From Deltaproteobacteria bacterium (GTDB lineage Bacteria > Desulfobacterota > Binatia > Binatales > Binataceae), in contig JAKBMB010000016.1 in NCBI GenBank assembly GCA_021831785.1, forward strand, positions 210,434-274,433: DNA of 64,000 nucleotides. Direction: 5' to 3'. The notes under the pieces were generated by a model. The model did no database searches, was not told the DNA's origin, and saw only the letters and a program-made list of their open reading frames with translations. The position numbers were made by a program, and so were the translations under genes. This document shows, piece after piece, positions 1-10,179 of this stretch. Every line of letters starts with the position of its first letter. Position 1 is the first letter of the stretch.

Positions 1-62
1 CCGACGTGGGGCGGCGCGTTGCAGTAAAAGATCGCCGTGGTAACGTGAATCGGCTCCGTCAT
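1..62 (-). CDS. metG: Methionyl-tRNA synthetase, N-terminal 20 codons only (runs off the left edge)
   Basis: The minus strand encodes a start followed by the class I signature FYCNAPPHVG, which matches the beginning of the MetG catalytic domain (the family reads YYVNAPPHIGH). MetG charges tRNA-Met with methionine in the cytoplasm. Only about 20 residues are inside the window. An in-frame ATG nine codons upstream (at 89) is an alternative start; a GGGATAACG stretch precedes the ATG at 62. The gene follows tmk and holB on the same strand, an order seen in many bacteria, which supports the call. About 180 bases separate it from holB, so it may have its own promoter. Confidence 0.8.
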   Translation of the reverse strand, partial: MTEPIHVTTAIFYCNAPPHV

Positions 63-270
63 AACCGTTATCCCGCGAAAATTCGCCATGACCGTGGGCC
101 GGCCCGGTCGGCGCCGCAAGGCTGTCGCGGCATCTTCAACGCGCGCCGCCGATCCGCTGGCGCGGCCGCGCGCCGGCGGCGCAACCCGGCCCTCGCCGAA
201 GCGGCCTGCGCACCGGCGCGTCCGGCAGCGCGCCGGAGGCGATTCGCAACCGGGCCCGCCAAACGCCGGT

Positions 271-1317
271 CTACTCTTGCCTGCGCGCGCCCCTGGTCCG
301 GTCGCGCGCCGCTTCGCCCAGCATGAGCCACCAGTTCTCCGCCTGCAGCGCCGGATTGGCCATCGCGCGCACCGCGCTCAACGCGCGCAGGGCGCAATCG
401 AGCCCGGTCAACACCGTCTCGAGGTCGGTCGCATTGGCGATCTTCTTCATCGCGGCCCCGGTTTTGCCTTCGAGCCCGGCGAAGTCGTCGCCCAGGAGCT
501 TGAATCTAAGAATTTCCTCGAGCCGCAGCGCAAGCCATTCGAAGTTCGACGCCGCCTGCTCGCGGTCGCGGAAAAAATCCTCGGCGATTTGCCGCGCCAC
601 GGCCGCATCAATCGCGCGCGGCGCCGCGAGCGCCTGGAAAAACCGTTCGGCGGGCGCAAAACCGCGCTCAGCCCCGGGCGCCGCCGTGGCGTCGAGCGTG
701 TCGGCAAGGCCGGGGCGGACTGCAGCGAGCTCCTCCGGCGCGAGCGGGTTAAAGCGCGCCAGACGCAGGCGTGAGCGCACGGTGGCGAGCAGCGCCCGCT
801 CGTTGTGCGCGATGACGAAGATCACCGCGCCGGGAGGGGGCTCTTCCAAGGTCTTGAGCAGCGCGTGCTGCGCCGGCGGGCTCAACGTGTCGGCGTCGCC
901 GATAATCGCGGTCGGCGCGCGCGCGCGGACCGCCTTCACGCCCAAGCGCGAGATGAGCGCGCGAACCTGTTCGATCGAGACCTCGGAGCGGCCCGGCTGG
1001 CGAGCGATAACTTGGCAGTCCGGATGGACGCCGAGCGTCGCCTGAACGCAGGCGGCGCAGCACGCGCAGCGCTCGCGCCGGAAACCGCGCCCAAGCGCTG
1101 TCCCGACCGCGCGCGTCGGACAGTCCGCGAGCGTGCAGCAGAAGTCCGCGCCGCCCGATCTCTCGCACAAAAGACCCAGCGCGAGCGCTTGCGCGCCCAG
1201 CGTTTTGCCGGAGCCGCGCGGCCCGCAGAGCAAGTAGCCGTGGGAGGGCCGCGCGCGCAATTCCTGGGCGAGCTCGGCCAGCAATAGGCGATTTCCCTTG
1301 AGCGAACTAAGCGGCAT
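271..1317 (-). CDS. holB: DNA polymerase III subunit delta'
   Basis: A 348-residue AAA+ clamp-loader subunit. It works with tau/gamma and delta to open the sliding clamp and load it on DNA during replication. The Walker A motif GPRGSGKT lies at residues 32-39. Two cysteine clusters (CCTLADC near 61 and CACCAAC near 84) match the zinc module of this family, and the hallmark LEEPP sequence sits near residue 157. Length is normal for HolB. The ATG overlaps the tmk stop by one base (TGATG), so it is translationally coupled to tmk. Orientation and order (pilD-tmk-holB-metG) suggest one transcription unit. Confidence 0.93.
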   Translation of the reverse strand: MPLSSLKGNRLLLAELAQELRARPSHGYLLCGPRGSGKTLGAQALALGLLCERSGGADFCCTLADCPTRAVGTALGRGFRRERCACCAACVQATLGVHPDCQVIARQPGRSEVSIEQVRALISRLGVKAVRARAPTAIIGDADTLSPPAQHALLKTLEEPPPGAVIFVIAHNERALLATVRSRLRLARFNPLAPEELAAVRPGLADTLDATAAPGAERGFAPAERFFQALAAPRAIDAAVARQIAEDFFRDREQAASNFEWLALRLEEILRFKLLGDDFAGLEGKTGAAMKKIANATDLETVLTGLDCALRALSAVRAMANPALQAENWWLMLGEAARDRTRGARRQE

Positions 1318-1958
1318 CAGCCCTCAAGCCATTGCTCGACCGTCCGCGCGATGGCGTCGTCGACCGCCTCCACCGGCGCCGCGGAATCGATCACGCGAAC
1401 GCGATGCGAATCGCGCGCGGCCAAAGCCAGAAAGCCGCGCCGTACGCGCTCGTGAAATTCTACCGTCTCGCGCTCGAACCGGTCGAGCGCGCGCCCCTTC
1501 TCGCCCGAGCGCTTGCGGGCGCGCTCAAGTCCGACTTCAACCGGGCAGTCGAGCACGATCGTGAGGTCGGGACAAAGGCTGTCCGCGGCGAAGCGGTTCA
1601 ATTGGCCCAGAAAATCGAGGTCGAAGCCGCGGCCGTAGCCCTGGTAGGCGAGCGTCGAATCCGAGTATCGGTCGCAGACCACAATCTCTCCGCGCGAAAG
1701 CGCGGGCTTAAGTTTCTCGCGCACGTGCTGCGAGCGGTCGGCCAGCACCAAAAATAGCTCGGCCCCCGCGCAAAGCTTGAGCGCGGGGTCGAGAAATATG
1801 CCGCGAATCATCGCGCCCGCCGCCGTCGCCCCAGGCTCATGGCTTAGACACGCGCGCCGTCCACGCGCCTCGAGATACGCCGCAAGGTTCGCCGCGTGCT
1901 TGGTTTTGCCGGAGCCCTCGATTCCTTCGATCGTGATCAAGCGTCCCACGTCCATCAT
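1317..1958 (-). CDS. tmk: Thymidylate kinase
   Basis: A 213-residue dTMP kinase that phosphorylates dTMP to dTDP with ATP for DNA synthesis. The P-loop GIEGSGKT is at residues 12-19 and the thymidylate kinase signature DRYSDST begins at 96, followed by AYQGYGRG. An Arg/Lys-rich lid (ARKRSGEKGRA) follows near residue 160. The gene starts with two consecutive ATG codons at 1958 and 1955. The first overlaps the upstream prepilin peptidase stop by four bases and the second by one, so coupling is expected either way. It overlaps holB by one base at its 3' end. Confidence 0.95.
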   Translation of the reverse strand: MMDVGRLITIEGIEGSGKTKHAANLAAYLEARGRRACLSHEPGATAAGAMIRGIFLDPALKLCAGAELFLVLADRSQHVREKLKPALSRGEIVVCDRYSDSTLAYQGYGRGFDLDFLGQLNRFAADSLCPDLTIVLDCPVEVGLERARKRSGEKGRALDRFERETVEFHERVRRGFLALAARDSHRVRVIDSAAPVEAVDDAIARTVEQWLEG

Positions 1959-2899
1959 CCGCCACCGAGATACCAGCCTACCAGTTCAGGTTGAAAAACC
2001 GCGTAAGCAGCGGCCGCCAAGGAAAGAAAAGGAGCAAACGGGATCTGGGTATGCATCAAGGCGGCGAAACTCCGACCGGCGTCTTGGTGCACCGCGGCGG
2101 GCGACTCCTCCTCGCCGGCTTCGAACCGAGACCCGCAAACGGTTGCCGACGAATACCGCGCTTGCTCGGCCGCATCACCGCCGCCCGCCAAAGGGCACGC
2201 GTCTAATTGACTCCCATCAAGCCACCGCGGCGCAGCTATGGCGACAATAAGTCCACTCAGCGAGCCGAATAGCGCGCCGAAAAAAATCGTGAACAGCGCG
2301 CCCGGCCATCCCAGATAAGCGCCGACCATGCCCAGAAGCTTCACGTCGCCAAGCCCCAGGCCTTCCCGCCCGCGCGTCCAGCGATATGTCTCGCCCAGTA
2401 TCCAGAGCAAGCCCGCCCCGGCGAATATTCCCAGAAGCGAGCTCGTCAGACCGACCCCGGACATGAAAAAGGTCGCGCATAGGATGCCCGCGCCGATTCC
2501 CGGCAGCGAGATAGCATCCGGAATAATCCGCCACTCCAGGTCGATCAGACTCACCGCCAACAGCGCGGCGCAAAGTGAAAAGCGCGCCAGCGCGTCCCCT
2601 AGCTCAAAGCGCAAGCTCAGGCTCAAGGCGGCCGCGCCCAGCGCGAGCTCGGACAGCGGATAGCGCAGCGCAATCGCCCCGCGGCACATCGCGCACCGGC
2701 CGCGTAGAAAAACGTACGCCAGAAGCGGCACGTTGACCCAGGCCGCAAGCGCGTGCGCACAGAGCGGACAAAACGATCGCGGCTTAATGATGGAAAGCCC
2801 GCGCGGCAGCCGGAACGATACCACGCCGACGAAGCTTCCCACGCACGCGCCGAAGACAAAGGCCAGGCCGGCCAGGACCACTTTCGGCATATCGATCAT
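1955..2899 (-). CDS. pilD: Type IV prepilin peptidase / leader peptidase (PilD family, A24)
   Basis: An inner-membrane aspartic peptidase of 314 residues that cleaves class III leader peptides from pilins and pseudopilins. It is highly hydrophobic. The cytoplasmic zinc loop shows CPLC (44-47) and CAMC (69-72). The two catalytic aspartates are expected in SLIDLEWRIIPD (about 118-128) and in the GLGD motif (182-185). A hydrophilic stretch of about 50 residues near 226-275, carrying several acidic residues, interrupts the last membrane segments and is longer than usual. The only pilus genes in the window are the Tad cluster near the right end, so it may process their pilins, although type IV pili or a type II system elsewhere are equally possible. 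Confidence 0.92.
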   Translation of the reverse strand: MIDMPKVVLAGLAFVFGACVGSFVGVVSFRLPRGLSIIKPRSFCPLCAHALAAWVNVPLLAYVFLRGRCAMCRGAIALRYPLSELALGAAALSLSLRFELGDALARFSLCAALLAVSLIDLEWRIIPDAISLPGIGAGILCATFFMSGVGLTSSLLGIFAGAGLLWILGETYRWTRGREGLGLGDVKLLGMVGAYLGWPGALFTIFFGALFGSLSGLIVAIAAPRWLDGSQLDACPLAGGGDAAEQARYSSATVCGSRFEAGEEESPAAVHQDAGRSFAALMHTQIPFAPFLSLAAAAYAVFQPELVGWYLGGG

Positions 2900-3129
2900 G
2901 AGCGAACGCTGCGCTAGGGCGCAATGCTTTTCTTAGCAGCTATCCGGCAGGCTGTCGAATGCGTTAGGCGAAGGCTGCCGGCGTGAAATCGGCGGCACAA
3001 TGGTTCTCGCACCTCAGGCGCGCAGCGAGTCGGGCGGCCGCAGGCGCCGGGGACCGCGGCGACTGCGGCACGCTAAAACACGCCTTGGCACGCCGCGGCG
3101 TATGGCGCGAGTTTCGTGCGCCCGCGACG

Positions 3130-4002
3130 CTAGCGCTGACAGCGCGGACAATAACAGCTTGAACGCTGCCCCAGGACGCGGCTTCGGATGAGCGTTGAAC
3201 AAACGTAGCAACGCTCGCCGGCTCGCGCGTAAACCATCAGCCGCGGGGCAAAGCGGCCCGGTCGGCCGCGCGCGTCCAGATAATTGCGAAAGCTGGTGCC
3301 ACCGGCGCCGATCGCCTCGCGCAGCAGGGCGCCGGTCGCGTCGACGATGCGGTTGATCTCGGCGGGTGTGAGCGCCGCCGCGCGCCGGCCCGGGCGCACG
3401 CCCGCGCGAAATAAAGCTTCGGCGGCGTAGATATTGCCAAGGCCGGCGACAACCCGCTGGTCCATCAGCAGGTTCTTTATCGCCGTGCGTCGATGGCGCG
3501 CTTTGGCGGCCAGATAGGCGGCGTTGAAGGCGTCGCTGAGCGCGTCCGGTCCCAGCGCCTTGAGTTCCTCGGCGGCGCCGAGGTCGGCGCGCGGCAAAAG
3601 CTTAATCAGGCCAAAGCGGCGCGGGTCGTTGTAGACCAGCGCGCTTGAGTCGTCGAGCATCAACTTGACGTGATCATGGCGTGGGTCAAGCCGCACCGCG
3701 CTGTCGAGACGGCCGGCGCTGCGCGGCTCAACACCGTCCCCGCCTTGCGGCTCGCGGCGGTGGGTCAAGCTGCCGCTCATCCCCAGATGAATCAGCAGCA
3801 CGTCAGCTCCCAGGTCGAGCAGCAGGTACTTGGCGCGCCGGCGTATCGCGCGGATCGTTCGATCGCGCAGCGCGGCCGCTAACTGCGGGCGGACCGGGCG
3901 GCGCAAACGCGGCTCGCGCACCTCGACCTTGGTGATCACTCGCCCGACCACGCTGCGGGCGAGCAACGCGCGCAGCGATTCGACCTCGGGAAGCTCAGGC
4001 AT
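3130..4002 (-). CDS. mutM: Formamidopyrimidine-DNA glycosylase
   Basis: A 290-residue Fpg/MutM base-excision repair enzyme that removes 8-oxoguanine and formamidopyrimidines and nicks the site by beta/delta elimination. The N-terminus PELPEVE supplies the catalytic proline and glutamate once the initiator Met is removed. A conserved lysine lies at position 58 (RAKYLLL). The C-terminal zinc finger is CYVC plus CPRC in the last 30 residues. The start overlaps the rsmA end by eight bases. A 230-base gap follows before pilD, so mutM is probably the last gene of the tsaD-rsmA-mutM run. That gap shows no clear promoter or terminator. Confidence 0.96.
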   Translation of the reverse strand: MPELPEVESLRALLARSVVGRVITKVEVREPRLRRPVRPQLAAALRDRTIRAIRRRAKYLLLDLGADVLLIHLGMSGSLTHRREPQGGDGVEPRSAGRLDSAVRLDPRHDHVKLMLDDSSALVYNDPRRFGLIKLLPRADLGAAEELKALGPDALSDAFNAAYLAAKARHRRTAIKNLLMDQRVVAGLGNIYAAEALFRAGVRPGRRAAALTPAEINRIVDATGALLREAIGAGGTSFRNYLDARGRPGRFAPRLMVYARAGERCYVCSTLIRSRVLGQRSSCYCPRCQR

Positions 4003-4849
4003 CGGCGCGCAAGCCTTCCGACGGCATCAGGCCGCGCAGCGCGCGCGCCAGCCGCGCAAAATCCTCCAGCGCGAGCCGCGCCGGCCGCGCCGCGGCGTCG
4101 AGCGAGGCCCGCTCGAGCCGCTCCTCGGCCTGGCGTGGGGGAATCTTAAGCGCGCCGCTCAGCGCGTTGCGAAGCGTCTTGCGCGGGCTTGAAAAACAGG
4201 CTCGGATTACCTCGGCCACCGCTTGTGCCTCTAGCTCGTCCATCGGGCGAAGGACGGGCGTCAGCACCAACACCTCGGCATCCACCTTCGGTTGGGGATA
4301 AAAATTGCCCGCGGGCACTCGAAAATGTTCTCGCACGTCCCAGTCGATCGCGCTGAGCGCGCTCAACGCGCCGTATGCGGGCTTTCCCGGCTGGGCGCGG
4401 ATCCGCTCGGCGACCTCGCGCTGGAACATCAGCACCATGCGCGCGATCAACCCGCGCCAGCGGCCTAAGCGATGGAGAATCGCGGTGGCGCAATTGAAGG
4501 GCAGGTTGCCGACAACTTTAACCGGCGGGCGCTCGATAAGGCTTTCGCGCTCGAGCGCGAGGAAATCGGCGTGGATCACCGCCACGTCGGCGGCGCCGGC
4601 AAAGCGCGATTGCAAAGCGGCGGCCAGGCGCTGGTCGACTTCCACCAAGACCAGCCGGCGCGGCCGGCCGCGCGCCAGATGCTCGCTCAGGGCGCCACGG
4701 CCAGGGCCGATTTCGATCACCTCGTCGTCGGGCCCAAGCGCGGCGCAGGCGACGATCCGAGCGGCGGTCTGCGGCTGAACCAGGAAATGCTGGCCTCGCG
4801 CCCGGCTTGGCCTCGGACCGCCCGGCGCGCGATGAAGCGGAGGGCTCAC
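3995..4849 (-). CDS. rsmA: 16S rRNA (adenine1518/1519-N6)-dimethyltransferase
   Basis: The KsgA/RsmA enzyme dimethylates two adjacent adenines in helix 45 of 16S rRNA during small-subunit maturation. The family opening GQHFL, the SAM motif EIGPGRGALSEHL and the catalytic NLPFN (usually NLPY) are all present. The GTG at 4849 is chosen because it leaves 18 residues before GQHFL, as is usual. A TTG start at 4951 would add a basic, alanine-rich 34-residue tail overlapping tsaD by 11 bases and cannot be excluded. The gene sits between tsaD and mutM on the same strand. Confidence 0.93.
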   Translation of the reverse strand: MSPPLHRAPGGPRPSRARGQHFLVQPQTAARIVACAALGPDDEVIEIGPGRGALSEHLARGRPRRLVLVEVDQRLAAALQSRFAGAADVAVIHADFLALERESLIERPPVKVVGNLPFNCATAILHRLGRWRGLIARMVLMFQREVAERIRAQPGKPAYGALSALSAIDWDVREHFRVPAGNFYPQPKVDAEVLVLTPVLRPMDELEAQAVAEVIRACFSSPRKTLRNALSGALKIPPRQAEERLERASLDAAARPARLALEDFARLARALRGLMPSEGLRADA

Positions 4850-4940
4850 CGCGTCCGGCGGCGCGGCACGAGGCGCAACAGCAGCCCGTCTTGCGCCCGC
4901 GCCATGCGGTCTGGGCCGCTTAACCAAGGCGCGTTGGTCA

Positions 4941-5948
<1,008 letters not shown>

Positions 5949-5952
5949 CGGC

Positions 5953-7167
5953 TTAGTTCGCCGAAGGGGCTGAATCCGGCGCCTGCGTCGGATCATCTCT
6001 GTCCGTCGCGGGCTCGGGCGGAGCGCCAGCCGGGGCCGGCTGCGCGTTCGTGCCGCCGGCCCCCGCTCCCTCCTCTTCGGGCGGCGCGGCGGGATCGTCC
6101 GGGGCCGCGGAGCCGCTCGGCAGCGCGCCGTTATCCTCAGCCTGCGTAGTGGGTTGGTCGGGGGTTGCAGTCTCGTTGGACGTCGCGGGCTCGTCGGGCG
6201 CTGCGGCGGGATTGCCTGACGGACCGCTCTCCGGCGCCGCCTGGTTCGCGCCGCCGGTCGGCGCGCTTGGCGCCGCGCGCAGATCGGCGGCGGCCACCCG
6301 CGCGTAGCCGACTTGCGCTAGGTAATTGCCCGAAGCGGCGCTAAGCGCGCGCCGGTACGCCTCCTGCGCTTTGTCGGTATTGCCCGTGAGCTCGTAGGCA
6401 CAGCCTTCGAAAGCCTGGGTTTCGGCCAGCCATTGCGGATCGTCACTGAAGCCCAGCTCTGCGCGGCGCAGAAACGTGAGCGCCTGCGTGGCATTGCGCT
6501 TTGCCAGGTAAACCCTTCCCAGGTAGAAGTAGGCGTACGGATCGCTGGGATCGATCGAGATAGCTTGGGAAAGAAGTTGCAGCGCCGAAACCGAGTCGTT
6601 GGCATGGATTTGCTCGCGCGCCTGTTCCACGGTGCGCATCGAAGCCGCGCGCGCCGCGGGCAGCGAATCGTCGATAAGCGAGTTGAGCGAATGATTGCTC
6701 AGGTCAGTGACGTTGTTGAAGTCCGAGATGTCGGAAATCAGCGCGGCGTCGTGGCGCTCCGCCGGTGCTCGCAAAGCCCCGCTTGCCGGCAGCGCGCCCG
6801 AGGCCGGCGCGCCGGCAGCCGCGATTTCGCCCGCGGGCGCCGCTCCTGAAGCGGCGGCGGAAGCTGAGGGCGCGGTTTCGGCGCCCGGTTGGGTGGCGGC
6901 TTGAGCAGTCGCATTGGCTGCGCCGGGCGCGCCGGAGGCGGACGGCGGCGGCGCGACTACGTTTTGCTCCTCGAATCCCGACGTTGCGGCTTGTTCGGGT
7001 CCGCCGGTCTCGGCCGGACCGGCGCTCTCTTCCGCTTGCGCGGGTCCAGCTTGTCCCAGCGGAGCCAGAGGCGGCAAGGGCTTTACAACCGGCTGCGAGA
7101 AGCAGCCGCTTAGCGCCATCAGGACCGGCAACGGCAGGACTTGCGTCACGAATCTGAACGACCGCAT
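5953..7167 (-). CDS. TPR-containing lipoprotein with Pro/Ala/Glu-rich tails
   Basis: A 404-residue predicted lipoprotein. The signal peptide ends in the lipobox ALSGC with Cys22 as the acylation site. Residues about 30-150 are low-complexity Ala/Pro/Glu. Residues about 175-290 form tetratricopeptide-like helices (for example YFYLGRVYLAKRNATQALTFL), which usually mediate protein-protein contacts. The last 110 residues are again Pro/Ala/Glu/Thr-rich and probably disordered. I cannot assign a partner. The gene lies directly upstream of tsaD with a four-base gap to the preferred tsaD start, so the two are probably cotranscribed, but a functional link is not implied. Confidence 0.8.
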   Translation of the reverse strand: MRSFRFVTQVLPLPVLMALSGCFSQPVVKPLPPLAPLGQAGPAQAEESAGPAETGGPEQAATSGFEEQNVVAPPPSASGAPGAANATAQAATQPGAETAPSASAAASGAAPAGEIAAAGAPASGALPASGALRAPAERHDAALISDISDFNNVTDLSNHSLNSLIDDSLPAARAASMRTVEQAREQIHANDSVSALQLLSQAISIDPSDPYAYFYLGRVYLAKRNATQALTFLRRAELGFSDDPQWLAETQAFEGCAYELTGNTDKAQEAYRRALSAASGNYLAQVGYARVAAADLRAAPSAPTGGANQAAPESGPSGNPAAAPDEPATSNETATPDQPTTQAEDNGALPSGSAAPDDPAAPPEEEGAGAGGTNAQPAPAGAPPEPATDRDDPTQAPDSAPSAN

Positions 7168-7506
7168 GGCAGCGTCGAGGACCGGCTTAGCTCGTTTTCC
7201 TTATGCTTTAATGTTAGCCCAACCGGCGCGCAGGATTAAAGTTGCGCTCGCCGTAAAGCCTACTCCCGGTTCGTGGCTCATCCAACCTTCGCCAAAGTCG
7301 CCATGAACCCTTGGCTTGCTCGGAGATGATGAAAAATCGAGAGAATTTTCGACTTAGAGCCAGCAGCCCCGCTATCACGACCTTCTCGCGCCGATAAACC
7401 GGAGGAGGGGGATTGGATCCGTCGCGCGCGCCGCTACCCGCGATTGGCGGCATCGGGCGGCCCTTGCGCGGTGGTTGAGTTCTTAAAGCCGTTGCTTCGC
7501 AGAGGA
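7168..7506. other. Intergenic region between the PBP and lipoprotein genes
   Basis: No convincing gene on either strand. On the minus strand, an AT-richer patch near 7200-7230 (TTGGGC followed by CATAAG) could be a weak promoter for the lipoprotein gene. No tRNA or strong terminator is seen. Confidence 0.4.
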
Positions 7507-9897
7507 CTAGAGTCGGCCCCCTGCTGCCGCTGGCCCCAAAGCCGCGCGTGGGTTGGGTGAGGAGGACACCGGCCGGTTGTAATTTAGCAGCGGTCCGGCC
7601 GTAGCCGGTGGGCAGGTTTGCGGCGGCTCCATCCCTTTGAGAAATACGCCGGCGATGGCGTAAGCGCATCCGGGCCCGGCAAGCCCGCCGGCTACGGGGT
7701 CAACCCTGGCGAGTACGATGTCGGGCGGCGGGAGGAAGTCCAACGGCGGCTGAGCGGCGGTCGCGCCGGACATGAAGGCCGTCCAGATCGGCAGCGCGGC
7801 CTGCGCTCCAGTTAAGCCAAGGTCTTCCTTTTTGTCGAAGCCGGCCCACACCACTGCCAGCAGGTTGGGGGTAAAGCCGGCGAACCAAGCGTCCTTTGAA
7901 TCGTTCGTGGTGCCGGTCTTTCCCCCGGCCGGACGCCGGAAGCCGGCCTTGCGCGCGCCGGCGCCGGTGCCGTGGTCGAGCACCTGCTCCAGCATGAATG
8001 TCATTTCGTAGGCGAGCGCCGGCGAGAGCACTTGTTCGGCCTTAAGCTCGTGGCCTTCGATCACTTTGTTGCTTGGGTCGACGACCGCCGTGACAGCGAA
8101 AGGCCGCACCTTAAGACCGCCGTTGGCGATAATCGAGTAGGCGCTTGCCACCTGCATCGGCGAGGCCTCGATTCCGCCGAGAACTACGGAGGGATAAGCC
8201 GGAAGGTCGCTAAAGCCCAGTTTGCGCGCCATCGCCAGGACGCGATCGAGGCCCACAGCGTAGGCCAGGCGTGAGGTCGCCGCGTTGAGCGACTCGGCCA
8301 GCGCGAACTCCAGCGTGACCTGTCCGAAGTAGCGGTCCTTGTAGTTATTAGGCGTCCAGCTTTGATCGTCGAAGCTCCAGGTAAACGGCGCGTCCTCGAT
8401 GCGCGTGGTAGGAAAGAATCGCTGCGGCCCGCCGGACAAGGTCTCGTTCAAGGCCGCCAGGTAGGTCACGGGCTTGAAGACCGAGCCGGGCTGGCGCTTA
8501 GACTGGGTGATGCGGTTGAACTGGCTCTCGCGGTAACTGCGGCCGCCAACCATCGCCCGTATCTTGCCGCTTTGCGGTTCCAGCGCGACAAGGCAGCCCT
8601 CAAGCCGGTCGTCGGCCTCTTTGCGGACCAGGCGCGGGTGCTGCTTTTCGAGCTGCTCGAGCCCCAGCGCGAGGGCTTGTTCGGCGAGCTTTTGCGCGTG
8701 AACCTCCAAAGTGGTGAAGATGCGCAGCCCTTCGCCGGTCAGCACCTCGGGCGGGTAGCGCTCGGCCAGTTCGCGCTTGACGAACTCGATGAAATAGGGC
8801 GCGTCACTACCCCCGGCGTAAGCTTCTCTGGGCCGCAGCTTCTCCGCCGCGGCCACGGCGTAAGCGGCCTCGCCGATATAGCCGTCGTTGAGCATCAGCC
8901 TGAGCACCTCGTTGCGCCGCGCGACAGCGGCGTCGGGATGGCGCAGCGGGCTTAGGCGATTGGGCGAGCTTATCATGCCGGCGAGCGTCGCCATTTCGGC
9001 GATTGTAAGGTCGCGCGGCTCCTTGGAAAAGTAAAACTGTGAAGCCTCCCAGAGGCCGTAGATGCCTTCCTGTCCGCGCTGGCCGAGGTAGATGTCGTTG
9101 ACGTAGTTCTCCAGAATCTCGTCCTTGCTGAAGCGGCGCTCGGCGATATACGCCATCAGGGCTTCCTTGACCTTGCGCCGCCAGTCACGCTTGGGGCTCA
9201 GGAAAAAGTTCTTCATAAGCTGCTGGGTCAGCGTCGATCCGCCCTGACGCAAACGGTGGGAGGTGAGGTCAACCCATGCCGCCTTGAGAGTTCGCGCCAA
9301 GTCGACGCCGCGGTGGGCGTAAAAGCGATGGTCCTCGGCGGCGAGAATCGCGTCGGTCAACAGCGGCGGCAGCTCGGACAGCCGCACCAGCCGGCGCTGC
9401 TCCCAGGCGCCGCGGTAGATGCCGCCCATCAGCTCGGGCTCCAGTTGAACCGAGTAAACCGCTCGGCCCAGCCCTAGGTCGCGCATCGATTCGATGGCTC
9501 CGTCCGCCCGAAGCCGCAGCTCGACTAGCGCGCCGTCGAAATTATTGAAGGGATAGCTAAAACCGTGCAGAAAAATGACCAGATCACCGCGCGCGGGGTC
9601 ATAGCGATATTCGCCGCGCATCCGGGGCGCCCGCGGTCCGACCGGATGATAATTGAGGCGCGCCAGGCGCTCGAAAAAGCCTAAGTCGCCGAGCCTTTGC
9701 CCCGTATAGGCGGTCAAAGTGTCGGAATAGATGCGCGAGGGGATGTTCCAGCGCTTGCCTGAAAAGCGCTCGACCAGTTGATTCTCGAGCACCCGGTAGT
9801 AGCTGAAAAAGAAGTAAAGCGGCACGGGCAGGGCGACCAGCAGCAGCGATATGGCGCTCAGCAGCGCCAGGCTAAACCAACGTCTGACCGACAACAC
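7507..9897 (-). CDS. Bifunctional class A penicillin-binding protein (PBP1B-like)
   Basis: A 796-residue peptidoglycan polymerase and crosslinker. A single N-terminal membrane anchor (about 8-33) is followed by a UB2H-like region, then the GT51 transglycosylase with catalytic Glu188 in EDHRFYAHRGVD and GGSTLTQQLMKN near 219-230. The transpeptidase domain has the nucleophile in S472-V-F-K475, SLN at 536-538 and KTGTT at 660-664. The C-terminus ends in a short Pro/Ala-rich tail. Length and domain order match MrcB/PonB proteins. It stands alone between two gaps of about 280-340 bases, so it probably has its own promoter. Confidence 0.95.
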   Translation of the reverse strand: MLSVRRWFSLALLSAISLLLVALPVPLYFFFSYYRVLENQLVERFSGKRWNIPSRIYSDTLTAYTGQRLGDLGFFERLARLNYHPVGPRAPRMRGEYRYDPARGDLVIFLHGFSYPFNNFDGALVELRLRADGAIESMRDLGLGRAVYSVQLEPELMGGIYRGAWEQRRLVRLSELPPLLTDAILAAEDHRFYAHRGVDLARTLKAAWVDLTSHRLRQGGSTLTQQLMKNFFLSPKRDWRRKVKEALMAYIAERRFSKDEILENYVNDIYLGQRGQEGIYGLWEASQFYFSKEPRDLTIAEMATLAGMISSPNRLSPLRHPDAAVARRNEVLRLMLNDGYIGEAAYAVAAAEKLRPREAYAGGSDAPYFIEFVKRELAERYPPEVLTGEGLRIFTTLEVHAQKLAEQALALGLEQLEKQHPRLVRKEADDRLEGCLVALEPQSGKIRAMVGGRSYRESQFNRITQSKRQPGSVFKPVTYLAALNETLSGGPQRFFPTTRIEDAPFTWSFDDQSWTPNNYKDRYFGQVTLEFALAESLNAATSRLAYAVGLDRVLAMARKLGFSDLPAYPSVVLGGIEASPMQVASAYSIIANGGLKVRPFAVTAVVDPSNKVIEGHELKAEQVLSPALAYEMTFMLEQVLDHGTGAGARKAGFRRPAGGKTGTTNDSKDAWFAGFTPNLLAVVWAGFDKKEDLGLTGAQAALPIWTAFMSGATAAQPPLDFLPPPDIVLARVDPVAGGLAGPGCAYAIAGVFLKGMEPPQTCPPATAGPLLNYNRPVSSSPNPRAALGPAAAGGRL

Positions 9898-9947
9898 CGA
9901 AAGCAGTCCAGGACGCCCTTACGCTATCGCGCGGTAGAAGTCCGCAC

Positions 9948-9976
9948 CGGCAAAACCTGATGCCTAGGTTTTGCCG
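9948..9976. repeat. Perfect 11-bp inverted repeat upstream of the PBP gene
   Basis: CGGCAAAACCT and its exact complement are separated by seven bases. It lies 50 bases upstream of the PBP start and about 200 bases downstream of the DUF1844 stop, both on the minus strand. No T-run follows on either side, so it may be a leader hairpin, an operator or a weak terminator. Confidence 0.5.
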
Positions 9977-10179
9977 TGGCGAAGATTCTCCGGCGTTCAC
10001 GTCGAGGCTGACAATTAGCTAGGCGATCTGCTGCAATAGCCCTGGCCCCGCCGGCGCAAAAGGAAGATGCCGTACGGCAGTCGATCACCAAGCTTTCTCG
10101 ACAGTAAGCGTTTTCGCGCCCCTCGCATCACCGTCTGCGCAGCAAGCCGCGGCCGCGAAATAATCCGTTGGCACGCGGC